Source: Saccoglossus kowalevskii
Lineage: Eukaryota; Hemichordata; Enteropneusta; Harrimaniidae
Assembly (NCBI RefSeq): GCF_000003605.2
Contig: NW_003149768.1
Location: forward strand, 437,979-501,978
DNA: 64,000 nt
Direction of reading: 5' to 3'
Shown here: in pieces, positions 25,630 through 37,849 of the stretch
Layout: each line of letters opens with the position of its first letter
Position numbering within the stretch: the first letter of the stretch is position 1
Position numbers and translations under genes: made by a program
Notes under the pieces: generated by a model
Seen by the model: only the letters and a program-made list of their open reading frames with translations
The model's database searches: none
Told to the model about the DNA's origin: nothing

Positions 25630-26182
25630 TTAGCTCCGCTGTCGACTTTGTCGAGCGGAGCTTATCATATGAGTGATTGTCCGTCGTCGTCTGTCGTCGT
25701 CCGTCGTCCGTGTCAATGTTTTACTTTTTCGACTTCTTCTTGAAAACTACAAGCCTGAATGATTTGATACTTGGTGTATATGTACCTTCGGTAGACCTCT
25801 CTTAGGTTCGTTCATTTCATGTTGATATCTTCAATTCTCTAATTTTGGTGAATGATTTTGTCATTTTTGGTAAAAAGTGATATTTTCGACTTCTTGTTAA
25901 AAACCACAAGTCCAATTGCTTTGATACTACATATATAGGTACTACATGTGGACCTCTCTCAGATTTGTTTATTTCGTGATGATATCTTCAATTCTCTAAT
26001 TTTGGTGAATATTATTGTAATTTTTGGTAAAAAGTGATATTTCGACTTCTTGTTAAAAACTGTAAGTCCGATTGCTTTGATATTATACATATTGTTCATT
26101 TTCTAATGATGTCTTCAGTTCTTTAATTGAAATGTGCATTGCTAACAGCGGAACTATCTCAGCCGATAGACTGCTTGTTTCA
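25630..26182 (+). mobile_element. Non-autonomous element led by an AGCTCCGCT hairpin, with internal 157-bp repeats
   Basis: Absent from the matching place in duplicon 1 (about 16220), so this is an insertion of about 550 bp. It opens with a hairpin, AGCTCCGCT, then a GTCGACTTTGTCG spacer, then AGCGGAGCT at about 25633-25663. A GTCGTCCGTC-rich tract of about 40 bases follows. Next come three tandem units, each starting CGACTTCTT, at 25730, 25887 and 26043 (spacing 157 and 156 bases, the last truncated). No coding potential is visible. A terminal hairpin is reminiscent of Helitron-type ends, but no CTRR terminus was confirmed, so the class is open. Confidence 0.65.
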
Positions 26183-27217
26183 AATGTATCGTAGTGTATT
26201 GTGCTTCTAATAAACTCGTTAAAATACTGCCTCGTGCTTTTGTTATATCTGCATTATTTTATGCGTATTACATTTATATTTTTTCCATCAACATTGTTCA
26301 TTGAATTTAAAGGTTTACGCTAACATATTTTGTACATTCACTTGTATACAATATGCATATTTTATTCTACGGGCACAACGCTCAGTTTTTTTCTTTACAA
26401 TTTCAACCGAGTTACTTTAATAATATACCACCACAACCGAATACAGGGTATGGCGTTCTATCGGAGGAGATCATAGAAACTCTGGGTACCGTGTGAAGTA
26501 CCTGTATTTGGTGAACGTTATATACACATATATCGTCATTACATCGTGTAGCATATGTAGGTTGCTTTTACTCATGTCGTAACAGCCGGGACTTTCAGAT
26601 CTGTAATCGAGCTCAACATCAGTTTATCTGAGTAATTCAAAAATAAACGTTGATGTGACTTTCATTATTTTAAATACGTTGTACGAAGCGACAGTATTAG
26701 ATATGGTAGACTCACCTAGCATGTGTATACAAATGTAGTGGACAACTAGTGCTTATTGCAAATTCAAGGGCAATGATTCGTGTAGTAATTTTGTTCTCAG
26801 AAACAACTTTCTCACAAAATTGAGATATTTTACCATCTTTTTATCATGTTGACTATCACGGTGGCAATAATGCTTAGTCGCATCCGCCAATGAATAAACA
26901 ACGTCCATGTAATCTGATATTGTCATTATAGCATTGGCACACAAACACACTAACGATGTGGTATACAGTGGACAATGTTTAATATTATTGATCAAAAAAA
27001 CTAATTAAAAATAGATAGACGCTCTAGAGTTGAATAATTTCTTATATCAATCATGACATATTTATCAGTCATAATTTTTATCGATTTTGATTGACGAGGT
27101 TTCGATGTACAATACCAATTACGATGACACCCCATAAAAATACCCGCGTTTAAAAAATTGTACTTAAATGATATATTTTTTCTCTAAAATTGATAATCTG
27201 TATTACAGATTTTGTGC

Positions 27218-27808
27218 TACTATCACAGGGGAATTCTCCTCCTCTGGAGTTCTCCAACCCGTGTCAGGGGGAAATCTCGTATGGTCTCTGTATCTCGTCT
27301 GCTTGAGGTACCGGACCGGGAAAGTCACTTAAGCCTTACAGTCAAATAGACGCACACAACGGAATACGTATCAACTCTCGTCTTTCGTCGGTCAGTCGAG
27401 TACTCTTTAAGACGCAGCGTCCTGGGGAAAAGTCCCCAAGACTATCGCAAGGCTGACCCAAGACTGCCCCAAGACTGCGTCTGTCATGGTGTTCTCGCCG
27501 AGAGCAACAAAAACAACTTTATTCACTTTCAAAACCTTAACCAATTACAAAGCAGTTTAAAAACTCTAGGGCGTAACCTTCAAACCTTCAACCAATCACA
27601 CTAAGTACTGGACACGTCATATCTTTTGATTAATCGTTCACCATATTACTAACTGTGATGACCAACTGTCAGAAATAGCGGTCCGTATAGCGTCGGTTAT
27701 ACCGTAATTAGTTCCAAATCACTGAGTCGAGTTCCGTCCAGGATCTCGCATGAGCCTAAATGATGACAGATATAACACCGCCTTTCACAAGTAATCAGCT
27801 ATTTGTCA
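27218..27808 (-). mobile_element. About 600-bp interspersed element, copy 2 (reverse orientation)
   Basis: Reverse complement of the 11520-12170 element. It is inserted between TGTGCTAC and CACTCGAAG, a site that is empty in duplicon 1 (TTGAGCCACTGGCAAAG at about 17244). A short CAC/CTAC-like duplication may flank it, but no clean target-site duplication is seen. Confidence 0.65.
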
Positions 27809-30800
27809 CTCGAAGTGCTTTATTTCATTTCGTTCATTTTGTTTTTTTGGTAATTCAAATGTTACGTGTTTATCGCGTAACAAATGTTCGTGACCAGAAG
27901 CACATGACGGAGCAGTAGAGATAACAATTTTACTTATACAAACTCTTTTACTGCGATATAGAAAAAATCTTCTTTTTCTTGTTGTTCTTGGAGTTAATAA
28001 TTTGGCGTAAGTCAATAATCCTTTCCTAATCTACAAAAGGGCAGGCAAGTTGTAACACTGAGATACGCGTGTGAATGTTATTATCCATAAGCATTTTATC
28101 GGATAATCTCATGGCAAATACAATTATTGTAATTAGGAGTACATAGACACAGTATAGGTGTAGTATATTTTTATTAAGTATTTAGAATTATAATCGCTGG
28201 ACACGAATGCTTCACTGTCAATGTCACATTTCCGCTAGTGCACCACCTGATACGTCCCACTGTTCACTGCAATGGCATTATGACGCTGCGGATATGATTT
28301 GCAAAATGGCATTAGGATTTGACCTTGTCCGTTAATGATTACAAAGATCGCAACTTGATGGTATCAAAATAGATACCATGTCTCTGCTTGTTATAGTTGT
28401 TAAAATGAATCTATATATTGAGTGAATGCAGTCTTTGTGAACTTAAGTGAAACTACCAAACCAAACGCCCCATCTCTGCTAAAGTTATTTTAGAATATGG
28501 TCTTTATATACCCTCTTATATAGTGCATATTTGCACATCAGTCGTGTTTTTTAATAACATACTATAAATCTGAAATACAAACATGAAGAAATAAGCAATT
28601 GGGTAATCCCAAAATGCAATCACAACGCTTCGTTGGCATCCTGCTTACAATCGTGCCGATATAACTAAACCATACAAGACTACCATCTGCCTTCACAAAC
28701 TAGAACGGTGTAGGAGGAGTGAGTAACGCATAATGTGAAATTACAGTACGATAACACTAGATCAGATGACCGCAATTTAACATCCGAGTTTGCCTGTTAG
28801 TGTCTCACCATTTATGAGCTGACACTAGTTATTCCTCTTACAGCGACTTTATAAAGGACATTCGTCTGTTGTGTGACGTCTTGCATATTGATCAACTAGT
28901 TTGTCATAGAGGGATGTCCCTGACGTATAGTAAACGTAGCGTTGACATAAAATATATGTTTTCAATTTATTTGTGGTGAAAAACGGTAAGACGGCTTAAT
29001 GGAATGTTTTTATAAATAACCTGGACATGGGTGGAGTTGATGCCGCATTAAAGTAATCTTACAACTTGGATTTTGAACATAGTGGACAATCAATGAAAGG
29101 TGTTTTTTGAAAATATAGAATTCACACTTATTTGCATCTAAAGGCAATTTGTAATAAAATAAGCAACGGTTTTCGAAAACATGTTTTATTGTTATTAGTT
29201 GTTATTCATTATTCAAGTCAAAACTAAAACAACAACTAAAGAGATTTAAATTGAAACTTTCTTGTATGATCCATCTATGAAAGTTATTTATTTTCTGGTG
29301 TAGCTGGCTGAAAGAAGATATGAAATATGCCATTCGTTTTAAAACTTACTTTTGGAGGTTTAGGTGTTAAGTTTTATCCATTTTAAATTTACTTAGCTGG
29401 CTTGAAGACATTTAAATTTAAACTCTCTGGTATGGTGAATCTATAATTGTTTGACCTACAAAACTCATAAATCATACACAATTTCAGTAAATATATAGAT
29501 ATCTGCTATAAACATTTTGATGTCTAACTGTAATTTCTGTCAGTCATATTTGTTTATAGATTTTGGTCGTATTAAAGTTTTTTTTTTTTTTGTGGCGTTT
29601 GTAACATGAGTTAACACTACCTTTGCTGGAGTAGAGTTGATTCAGTCACCAACCGAGGACATTATATTGGGGATGAAAAGAAACTATTTTTGCAGTTTTA
29701 TATAGATTCATAAATATATATGGACTATGTCTAGCAGTGTTTGATAAGGGTACTTGTTCCACAAGTTACAGCAATGTTCTCTAATTTTTTAATTTGGATT
29801 ATACATAAATTGTGAATAATACATGCATCTATGCCCCCAAAACATAACATAGGTCATCATCAAACATTAAAAAGTATGCCATGGCCAGGTAGTCCCTGGT
29901 TACAGTGATTTTCTTGTTACAGATTCGGGACACAAATAGCTCGGACATTTTTAACTTTCTCAATTCACAAAGAACTCGTAAAAAGGTTGCACACATCTAT
30001 TTCAGTAGCCAATAAGCGTCACAGTTGCACACCAATCAGGAGATTGGAAACACGAATAGCCAATCAGTGACAGCTGCAAGGCTGGTAATTTTCTTCAGCA
30101 ATTGGAAATAAACCATGACGTTACTGCACATAATTCTTATCTACATGTGTGGTTCTGACTATGAGTGGTCAGTGTTGACAGATGGTGGAAATTAAAAAAA
30201 TATTTGTTGATGAGGAAATTTTGCTGATTAATAAAAATCAATGTATAGAAGTAAGTAACACCACGAACCATCGGTTAATTGAGTCAGTATACGCCCCGGA
30301 CAAAATCATTTTAACCCATGGTGTTACTTATACATATCCGTGTAGAAACTGTACATGTACCACTGTTTTAACAAAGCAAAATGGTATTTCCATAATTCCA
30401 TAACAATTAAGTTTGAAAGACTTATTAAAATTATTATATTCTGTGTCGATATAATTTACTTACCACATGCGGTATACCATTGATATTGATCGGTAGTTAC
30501 GGTACACGTATGTAAAGAACATACAACATGCAGCACTGACGTGGTATATTTATTCTAGTTATTACTTGTTAGGGAACGGAAGGGAATTGCAATCTCTTGT
30601 GATAACAACTGGTAGGTAAGGCTTTCCTAGTATTGGGCTCGTAACATAGCAATGTCGTTTTATGATAATTTGCTAGGTAACTTGTCTTTTGCATTTGCTA
30701 TGAACTTATTACTCTCTTGTTTACAACTCTCAATTCAGGCGTGCAGGTCTCTTTTTTACTATGATAATTGATAATATTACATGAAATAACGATTCTGTGT

Positions 30801-32196
30801 ACAGAGAAAACGTGGATATACGGCGTTTTGTAAAGCGTGCCAAATCCATATTCTGCTTTCTTTCGCTTTCAGAACAGGTGGGAACACAACACGAATCAGA
30901 TATAGCACGTGAGTTCTACTAGAATATGAGTTAAACTTAAACTATGGTGCATTATGATTAGTTAGTTTTGCCTAGTAATGCGAATAAATGATGCTTGATT
31001 TTTGATTTTGGTTAAAATTGTTCGTGTTTTGATCCGAACTCATTCATCGATTCATCGAGGTGTAGTGAGCATTCACCCTGATATGTTTAAGCAAGATGAA
31101 AACTCGACATACACACAGGAAATAAGACCCATGCCCTATACTTCAACTCCTGTGTGCTTATTAATGGTGAAAGGGACAACACATAAAAACGTCACCATAT
31201 GCTCACCAGGAATGTGTTTATTTACTCACTTTAGGTAATGGAATATATGTTCATTTCAGTTCAATTCAAATAATAATGGAAACACACGTGCTAGCAGATT
31301 AGCGTCATAGACAGCTGCCACGTTCTTGCTCTTTCCTTCCGTTTCTGACCCCCGCCCCAATCGTAGCATTAGGTGCGGCCATATGTACAGCGTTTGATTG
31401 TTGTTTCGCAGGTAGGGAGTTGAATTACTACAGTTTTATCTATTGTTGAGTTTCAACAATTTATATTAAATGTATTCTACGTTGCATAGTTATTATTATT
31501 ATTCAAACCAAGAATGGTGTAGATTATTGAAAAATTCATGCTAACCCTCTCCACGGCGACGACGGGTATAACACAAGTAGGAACATAAGTATTAAGCGTT
31601 GAAAACAACAAAAGCGTTAGGAACGGGAAGGAACGAAATTAAACTGCAACGGCATGTCCAGAACTAGCCCAGAGCTGAATATTATTAACCCTGGGTCGAG
31701 TTCTGCACTAAGTTAACTCAGATGTGTGTGACTTTACTGAATTGGTCATACTGAACATGAATATACTTCATATGTATGTGACGTCAGAAATTCGACTTGT
31801 CCATACAGTGAATTTTAAAAACCTAATAATATTGACATAAATTTCTGGAAATGATTCCATTTTGAACCCAACCTCCGTGTTTTTGCTTTCACAATAAAGT
31901 CGATTTTCGGAGTGCCGGTGAAAAACCCCTTCACCAATACCAAGGATGTGAGTCCGCGTTCGTCACACGCTAGATTTCGAGCTGTCGTTTGTGGAGAGCG
32001 TTGTGAAATGTGCACCTGTCTACAGTGTCAATGCACTTTTCGCAAGTCGCGCATTTGTATTTTCGAATTTGCTTATAAGAATAATAATACTTTTCACTAT
32101 TCATATATTAACCGGTTATTCTATATTAACTACTCAGGGAAAACACACGTTTTTCTTTTCTCGAAAAAAATGGTTCTTTATCCTATTTTTGCCGTA

Positions 32197-33149
32197 TATT
32201 ACTAGCAACAACACAGTTTCGGAAAATGATCAACATTCAGAGATTTATTTTCCTTGAAAATAGACCACATACCGGGAGGTCTCTCTCTATGTATATAGCG
32301 AAATATACTTACAAATAGGAATGTTTCTTTTATTTAAATAGTGTAGTTTCACATTTTTTTTATAATATTTTTTTTTTGTAAATGAAAGGTCCGCGGTTTA
32401 CTTGTTGCTGCTTGTAAAATAATAACAACTACCGATTTTTGTGAAATGTAAAGATTTCCTGACACGTGTTTAATTCCGTTCACCGGAAATATTCGTTCAT
32501 AAGCTCAAAACAATAAAAACGCCGCTTATCCAGATCACGTCTGTTTTGAAACGTGTACTTGTCAAAAGAAATAGGTTATGGGGAATATTACTTTACACCA
32601 AAGATTATCGCACATTTGGGACTTCTTTTTATCAGAATTAGGATTTGATAGAAAATTCGAACAGCTATCAATCACTTATTTTCAAAACCGCACTTTTAGT
32701 GATTCTCAACACACTGATACCTAGTCAACGGTCTTTTTAAAAATATATTCGTATTAAATTCGGCAATGTGTGGCAGCTTTCCTTATTAAGTCGAACACAG
32801 CACAGTCCAACGGTTATTCATCAAACATATGCTTTGATTGTTGAAAAGTTAAATAACAGGCTATGTTGTATAAAGCGTTACTAGTTTGAATCGTATGTTC
32901 ATTGTGATGGTGACCTTTTCATTGTCCCAGGATCCAGTGTAACAACGAGTTCAAAGGGGTACTAGTGCATTAATATAATTCTCCAGTGTTTTGGTTGAAT
33001 ATCAATAACAATTTATTAAATGGCTGAGGTCATCGCGCAGTTTTTTATGTTTATTACACGCGTTGTGTACGTGGCTATGAGTCCCATATCGAACAGGACG
33101 CGTCGTTTTTTTGTGATCATTGGTGTGACATTCTGCACTGGACCAGCTT
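32197..33149. other. Unassigned sequence between duplication and minisatellite
   Basis: No gene seen. The last 100 bases (from ACACGCGTTGTGTACGTGGC at about 33057) hold another copy of the recurrent CpG-bearing motif, ending in TGGACCAGC, the same words that follow the motif in the duplicons. Confidence 0.45.
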
Positions 33150-35190
33150 AAATCATGCTTATCAAATCACTAGGATTACATGCATGTCAAATCATTAAGA
33201 TTACATGCATGTCAAATCATTAAGATTACATGCATGTCAAATCATTAGGATTGCATGCTTGTCAAATCACTAAGATTGCATGCATGTCAAATCCCTAAGA
33301 TTACATGTCAAATCACTAGTATTCCATGCTTGTCAAATCACTAGGATTACATGCATGTCAAATCACTAGAAGTACATGCTTGTAAAATCACTAAGATTAC
33401 ATGCATGTCAAATAACTAAGATCACATGCATGTCAAGTCACTATGATTACATGCATGTCAAATCACAAAGATTACATGCATGTCAAATGACTAAGATTAA
33501 ATGCATGTAAAATCACAAAGATCACATGCATGTCAAATCACTAGGATTACATGCTTGTCAAGTCACTTAGATTACATGCATGTCAAATCACTTAGATTAC
33601 ATGCATGTCAAATCACTTAGATTACATGCTTGTCAAATCACTAGGATTACATGTCAAATCACTAGTATTCCATGCTTGTCAAATCACTAGGATTACATGC
33701 ATGTCAAATCACTAAGATTACATGCATGTCAAATCACTAAGATTACATGCATGTCAAATCACTAGGATTACATGCTTGTCAAGTCACTTAGATTACATGC
33801 ATGTCAAATCACTTAGATTACATGCATGTCAAATCACTTAGATTACATGCTTGTCAAATCCCTAAGATTACATGTCAAATCACTAGTATTCCATGCTTGT
33901 CAAATCACTAGGATTACATGCATGTCAAATCACTAAGATTACATGCATGTCAAATCACTAAGATTACATGCATGTCAAATCACTAGGATTACATGCTTGC
34001 CAAATCACTAAGATTACATGCATGTCAAATCACTAAGATTAAATGCATGTCAAATCAGTAAGATCACATGCATGTCAAATCACTAGGATTACATGCTTGT
34101 CAAGTCACTTAGATTACATGCATGTCAAATCACTTAGATTACATTCTTGTCAAATCACTAGGATTACATGTTTGTCAAACCACTAAGATTATATGCATGT
34201 CGAATCACTAGGATGACATGCTTGTCAAATAACTAAGATTACATGCATGTCAAATCACTAGGATTACATGCTTGTCAAATCACTAGGATTACATGCTTGT
34301 CAAATCACTTGGATTACATGTATGTCAAATCACTAATATTACATGCATGTCAAATCACTAGGATTACTTGCATGTCAAATCACTAGGATTACATGCATGT
34401 CAAATCACTAAGATTACATGCATGCCAAACCACTAGGATTACATGCATGTCAAATCACTAGGATTACATGCTTGTCAAATCACTAAGAATACATGTATGT
34501 CAAATCACTATGATTACATGCTTGTCAAATCACTAAGATTACATGTATGTCAAATCACTAGGATTACATGTTTGTCAAACCACTAAGATTACATGCATGT
34601 CGAATCACTAGGATCACATGCTTGTCAAATAACTAAGATTACATGCATGTCAACTCACTAGGATTACATGCTTGTCAAATCACTAGGATTACATGCTTGT
34701 CAAATCACTTGGATTACATGTATGTCAAATCACTAATATTACATGCATGTCAAATCACTAGGATTACTTGCATGTCAAATCACTAGGATTACATGCATGT
34801 CAAATCACTAAGATTACATGCATGCCAAACCACTAGGATTACATGCATGTCAAATCACTAGGATTACATGCTTGTCAAATCACTAAGAATACATGCATGT
34901 CAAATCACTATGATTACATGCTTGTCAAATCACTAAGATTACATGCATGTCAAATCACTAGGATTACATGCATACCAAATCACTAATAATACATGTATGT
35001 CAAATCACCAGGATTACATGCATGTCAAATCACTAAGATTACATGCATGTCAAATCATTTAGATTACATGCATGTCAAGTCACTAAGATTACATGCATAC
35101 CAATTCATTAAGATTACGTGCATGTCGATTCACTGAGATTACATGAATCTCAAATCAATAAGATTGCATGCATGTCAAATCAATCAGATT
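33150..35190 (+). repeat. 25-bp minisatellite, about 82 units, with higher-order structure
   Basis: The unit consists of ATGCATGTCAAATCACTA plus an RGATTAC segment, 25 bases in total. Most units carry the perfect palindrome ACATGCATGT; a common variant has CTTG in place of CATG. Shortened units (ACATGTCAAATCACTAGTAT) recur near 33303, 33652 and 33872. A marked block starting GGATTACATGTTTGTCAAAC at 34161 is repeated at 34561, exactly 400 bases or 16 units away. This shows that blocks of many units were copied together. Units become more diverged toward 35100-35190. Nothing unique separates the units, so it is not a CRISPR array. Confidence 0.95.
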
Positions 35191-36012
35191 ATATTCTACT
35201 TATTTCACGAAAACTTTGCGAAAACAAGCTTGAAACAGACAGAACGTTTTTGATATTTTGTTATTCAGTTGTTTTATTGTTTGTTTGTTTGTTTCTTAAT
35301 TCATTATTTAATTTATCTATGTTCAATTATTTTATAACTTACTTGTTAAGAAACATAACTATTGCGAAATGTGTAGATCGAACTTCCAATCACAGATCCA
35401 AGCATGAATTTAAACATTCTTTTGAAATACTTTTCCAACTGAATTATGAACTATAAAATGTATAGTAATGTATCAATAATTCTTTCTCCACGCACATTAG
35501 ACTGGGTTAGGATTACTGACTGCGATTGACTCGCAAATATATGAAAACAACAATTAAGTCGTAATACTTTATTATGATGTAAAAAGTTCAACATTACATT
35601 AAACATTAAACGAAGAATCCTTTTACTTCAGATATAATTTATCGTCACAAGTGGTCTACTTTCATTTACGATGTTCGTTTTAGGTGACATTTTAATTCCC
35701 GACCTTAACAATTGGGAATAGTATAACGCGTCATATTCCACATGGACACAATCAGTCTCATCCATCATACACACCGTGGGTGGCACGTCTTTTGAGTGGT
35801 AAAAAGAAACGAGACATCTATCCATCCAAGAACAGAAACTGCTTTCAGATTTAGAACAAGGTGAAGCACGTCTTCATGGCATTTAACCCGAATCTGTCTC
35901 GTTCCCGACGCTTTGATTCCTTCACAGACACGTGATACTTGACGTCATGAGCGTGGTACATATATTTCCCATAATCACGTGATTTATTTGTCAGAGTATA
36001 TGATTAACTTTT
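35191..36012. other. Unassigned spacer between satellites
   Basis: No gene recognised. Poly-T/GTTT-rich tracts lie at about 35275-35340. The plus frame that runs from 35118 to 35456 begins inside the minisatellite and shows no known domain. Confidence 0.4.
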
Positions 36013-36600
36013 TTGTATATCGCAATGTCGTCTACTTGTATATCGCAGTGTCGCCTACTTGTATACCGCAATATCGCATTCTTTGTATATCGCAATATCG
36101 CATTCTTTGTATATCGCAATATCGCATTCTTTGTATATCGCAATATCGCATTCTTTGTATATCGCAATGTCGCATTCTTTGTATATCACAATATCGCATT
36201 CTTTGAATATCGTAATGTCGCCTCCTTATTATATCGCAATATCGCATACTTTGTATATCGCAATATCGCATTCTTTGTATATCGCAATATCGAATTTTTT
36301 GTATATCGCAATGTCGCATTCTTTGTATATCGCAATATCGCATTCTTTGTATATCGCAATGTCGCCTTCTTAGTATATCGCAATATCGCATTCTTTGCAT
36401 ATCGTAGTGTCGCCTTCTTTGTATATCGCAATGTCGCATTCTTTGTATATCGCAATATCGCATTCTTTGTATATCGCAATGTCGCATTATTTGTATATCG
36501 CAATATCGCATTCTTTGTATATCGCAGTGTCGCCTTCTTTGTATATCGCAATGTCGCCTTCTTTGTATATCGCAATGTCGCATTCTTCGTATATCGCAAT
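36013..36600 (+). repeat. 24-bp tandem array, about 24 units
   Basis: The unit starts TATATCGCAATATCGC and ends with ATTCTTTG or CTTCTTTG. Twenty-four is a multiple of three, so a stop-free unit leaves several frames open at once. That explains the 215-codon forward frame and the overlapping 190- and 169-codon reverse frames. Variation among units (AAT/AGT, CATT/CCTT) does not favour any one frame, so no protein is called. The unit itself looks like two degenerate halves sharing TATCGCA. Confidence 0.95.
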
Positions 36601-37270
36601 TCATATTTAGTCGTTTTTTTCAATTTCCCAAATGTTGTAATTATAAAATATTGGCTTTGAACATGCCTACATAGCGTAACCAGAGTACGTCGCAACTATT
36701 ATAAAGCAATTATTGAGTGGCCCATGGTCAAAGAAGGTAGATTTGTTATCCAACGACAATAGTTAGCATAACTCTTACTGAAGGTTCTATAAACTCACTA
36801 AATAAATAAGTCTTCACATTAATTTTTTTATTTTTTAAAATTTGAATTTGAATTTCAAATATCCTACAGTATAGAAAACAAAAATCACACTCACATTCAC
36901 ATTCAAGATCATTTGAAAAAACGGAATTCGTGTATTCCAAACCTTTCTCAAAGCATGTATGCGAACACATTGGATATTGGTGTGTGAAAGCCACTCATCG
37001 CCAGCAATAAATTGACTACTTATAACACATGTAAATTCCAAGGTCATCTGTAACCCAGTCATATATCTATAATAACAAAGCTGAAATCACTGAACCCATA
37101 ATCCTGAACTATATTTTATTAAATCGTTTAATCCATGACGTGTCTCTCACATGCTGACGTCACATTACTATATATAGATATGCAAGCTTAACATTCCTCT
37201 AACCATTTCCTGTATCCATGTTATCCACCATCACTAATTCAATATAGGTTATATTTGATATAGCCATTTT
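36601..37270. other. Unassigned spacer
   Basis: No gene seen. Two minus-strand frames overlap here without known motifs; sequence composition is ordinary for the window. Confidence 0.35.
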
Positions 37271-37275
37271 ACGAC

Positions 37276-37515
37276 CGGTAGCGCGGTGAAGCATTTACTG
37301 GTAGCGTACTGGTTGCTACATGGGACCCGCGTAGACCCGAGTTCAAACCATATTTTCGTTGAACACTTAAAACGGCCGACTACTATTCTAGAAGTGTGCA
37401 TTACAAACTCAATACTAAAGGCAAATCTGCTGTCTGATATACATTCACTAATCGATGCGGCTTTAGAGAGCCTTGTCAGCGGTTGGTTGACACCAGAGTG
37501 AGTAATAAAATAAAT
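37276..37515 (+). mobile_element. tRNA-derived SINE candidate
   Basis: The head carries a perfect RNA polymerase III A box, TAGCGTACTGG, at 37302-37312. A good B box, GAGTTCAAACC, follows at 37339-37349, 26 bases later, which is close to tRNA spacing. The body runs to an AT-rich end, AATAAAATAAATG, at about 37504-37516. The segment does not fold as a full tRNA cloverleaf and its body is too long, which favours a SINE over a tRNA gene. The 71-codon plus-strand frame across it is incidental. Confidence 0.55.
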
Positions 37516-37849
37516 GTGTTTGCAAAAATGCTTCTTAATTTTGTAGAAAGCATTTAACAATCTTTACATACTTTACTATTTATATTGTTTTAGGATTAAT
37601 ATTTACATTATTTATCTTGGTTAATTATGTTGAGATTCCCTGCCATTTGTCGTTTATTTGAATCAACAATGAGAAAACGTAGATCGATAAATTGTAGCAC
37701 GCTTTAGTAGCTTGTAGTAATGCGTGAGAATAATCCCTCTTTGCTACCGCTGTGATATTGATAATAATGAAAAGATGTGCACCAGTTTTCACGCACACAA
37801 TAAACTCCGACAGAATATCGTCATAATCAATAGTTTTGTTTCGCCTCTA

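Larger units (their letters stand above)
21815..32196 (+). repeat. Tandem segmental duplication, copy 2 (about 10.4 kb)
   Basis: Second head-to-tail copy of 10713-21677. It starts near CTCAATTAATTTATTTAATC and ends just after the AAACACACGTTTTTCTTTTC block, beyond which the two copies share nothing. Copy-2-specific material includes about 150 bp at 22065-22215, the hairpin-led element at about 25630-26182 and the reversed 600-bp element at about 27218-27808. It lacks the 500-bp block, most of the family A repeat and the copy-1 insertion. The differing element content shows that the duplication predates several transposition events. Confidence 0.9.

Noticed and set aside
30182-30403. 73-codon frame as a gene
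   Set aside because: The partner in duplicon 1 (about 19861-20004) is open only in part, and most differences between the copies change amino acids, so constraint is not supported.
31912-32257. Long overlapping plus frames at the end of duplicon 2
   Set aside because: Only the short cysteine-dense part is shared with duplicon 1; the remainder runs into non-duplicated AT-rich sequence.
33150-35190. Possible CRISPR-like array
   Set aside because: The 25-bp units are directly adjacent with no unique spacers, and the context is eukaryotic.
36013-36660. 215-codon plus frame and 190- and 169-codon minus frames as genes
   Set aside because: They exist because the 24-bp unit is a multiple of three and stop-free; several frames on both strands are open at once and no frame shows selective constraint.
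37276-37515. True tRNA gene
   Set aside because: A and B boxes are good but the flanks do not close an acceptor stem; a SINE head fits better.
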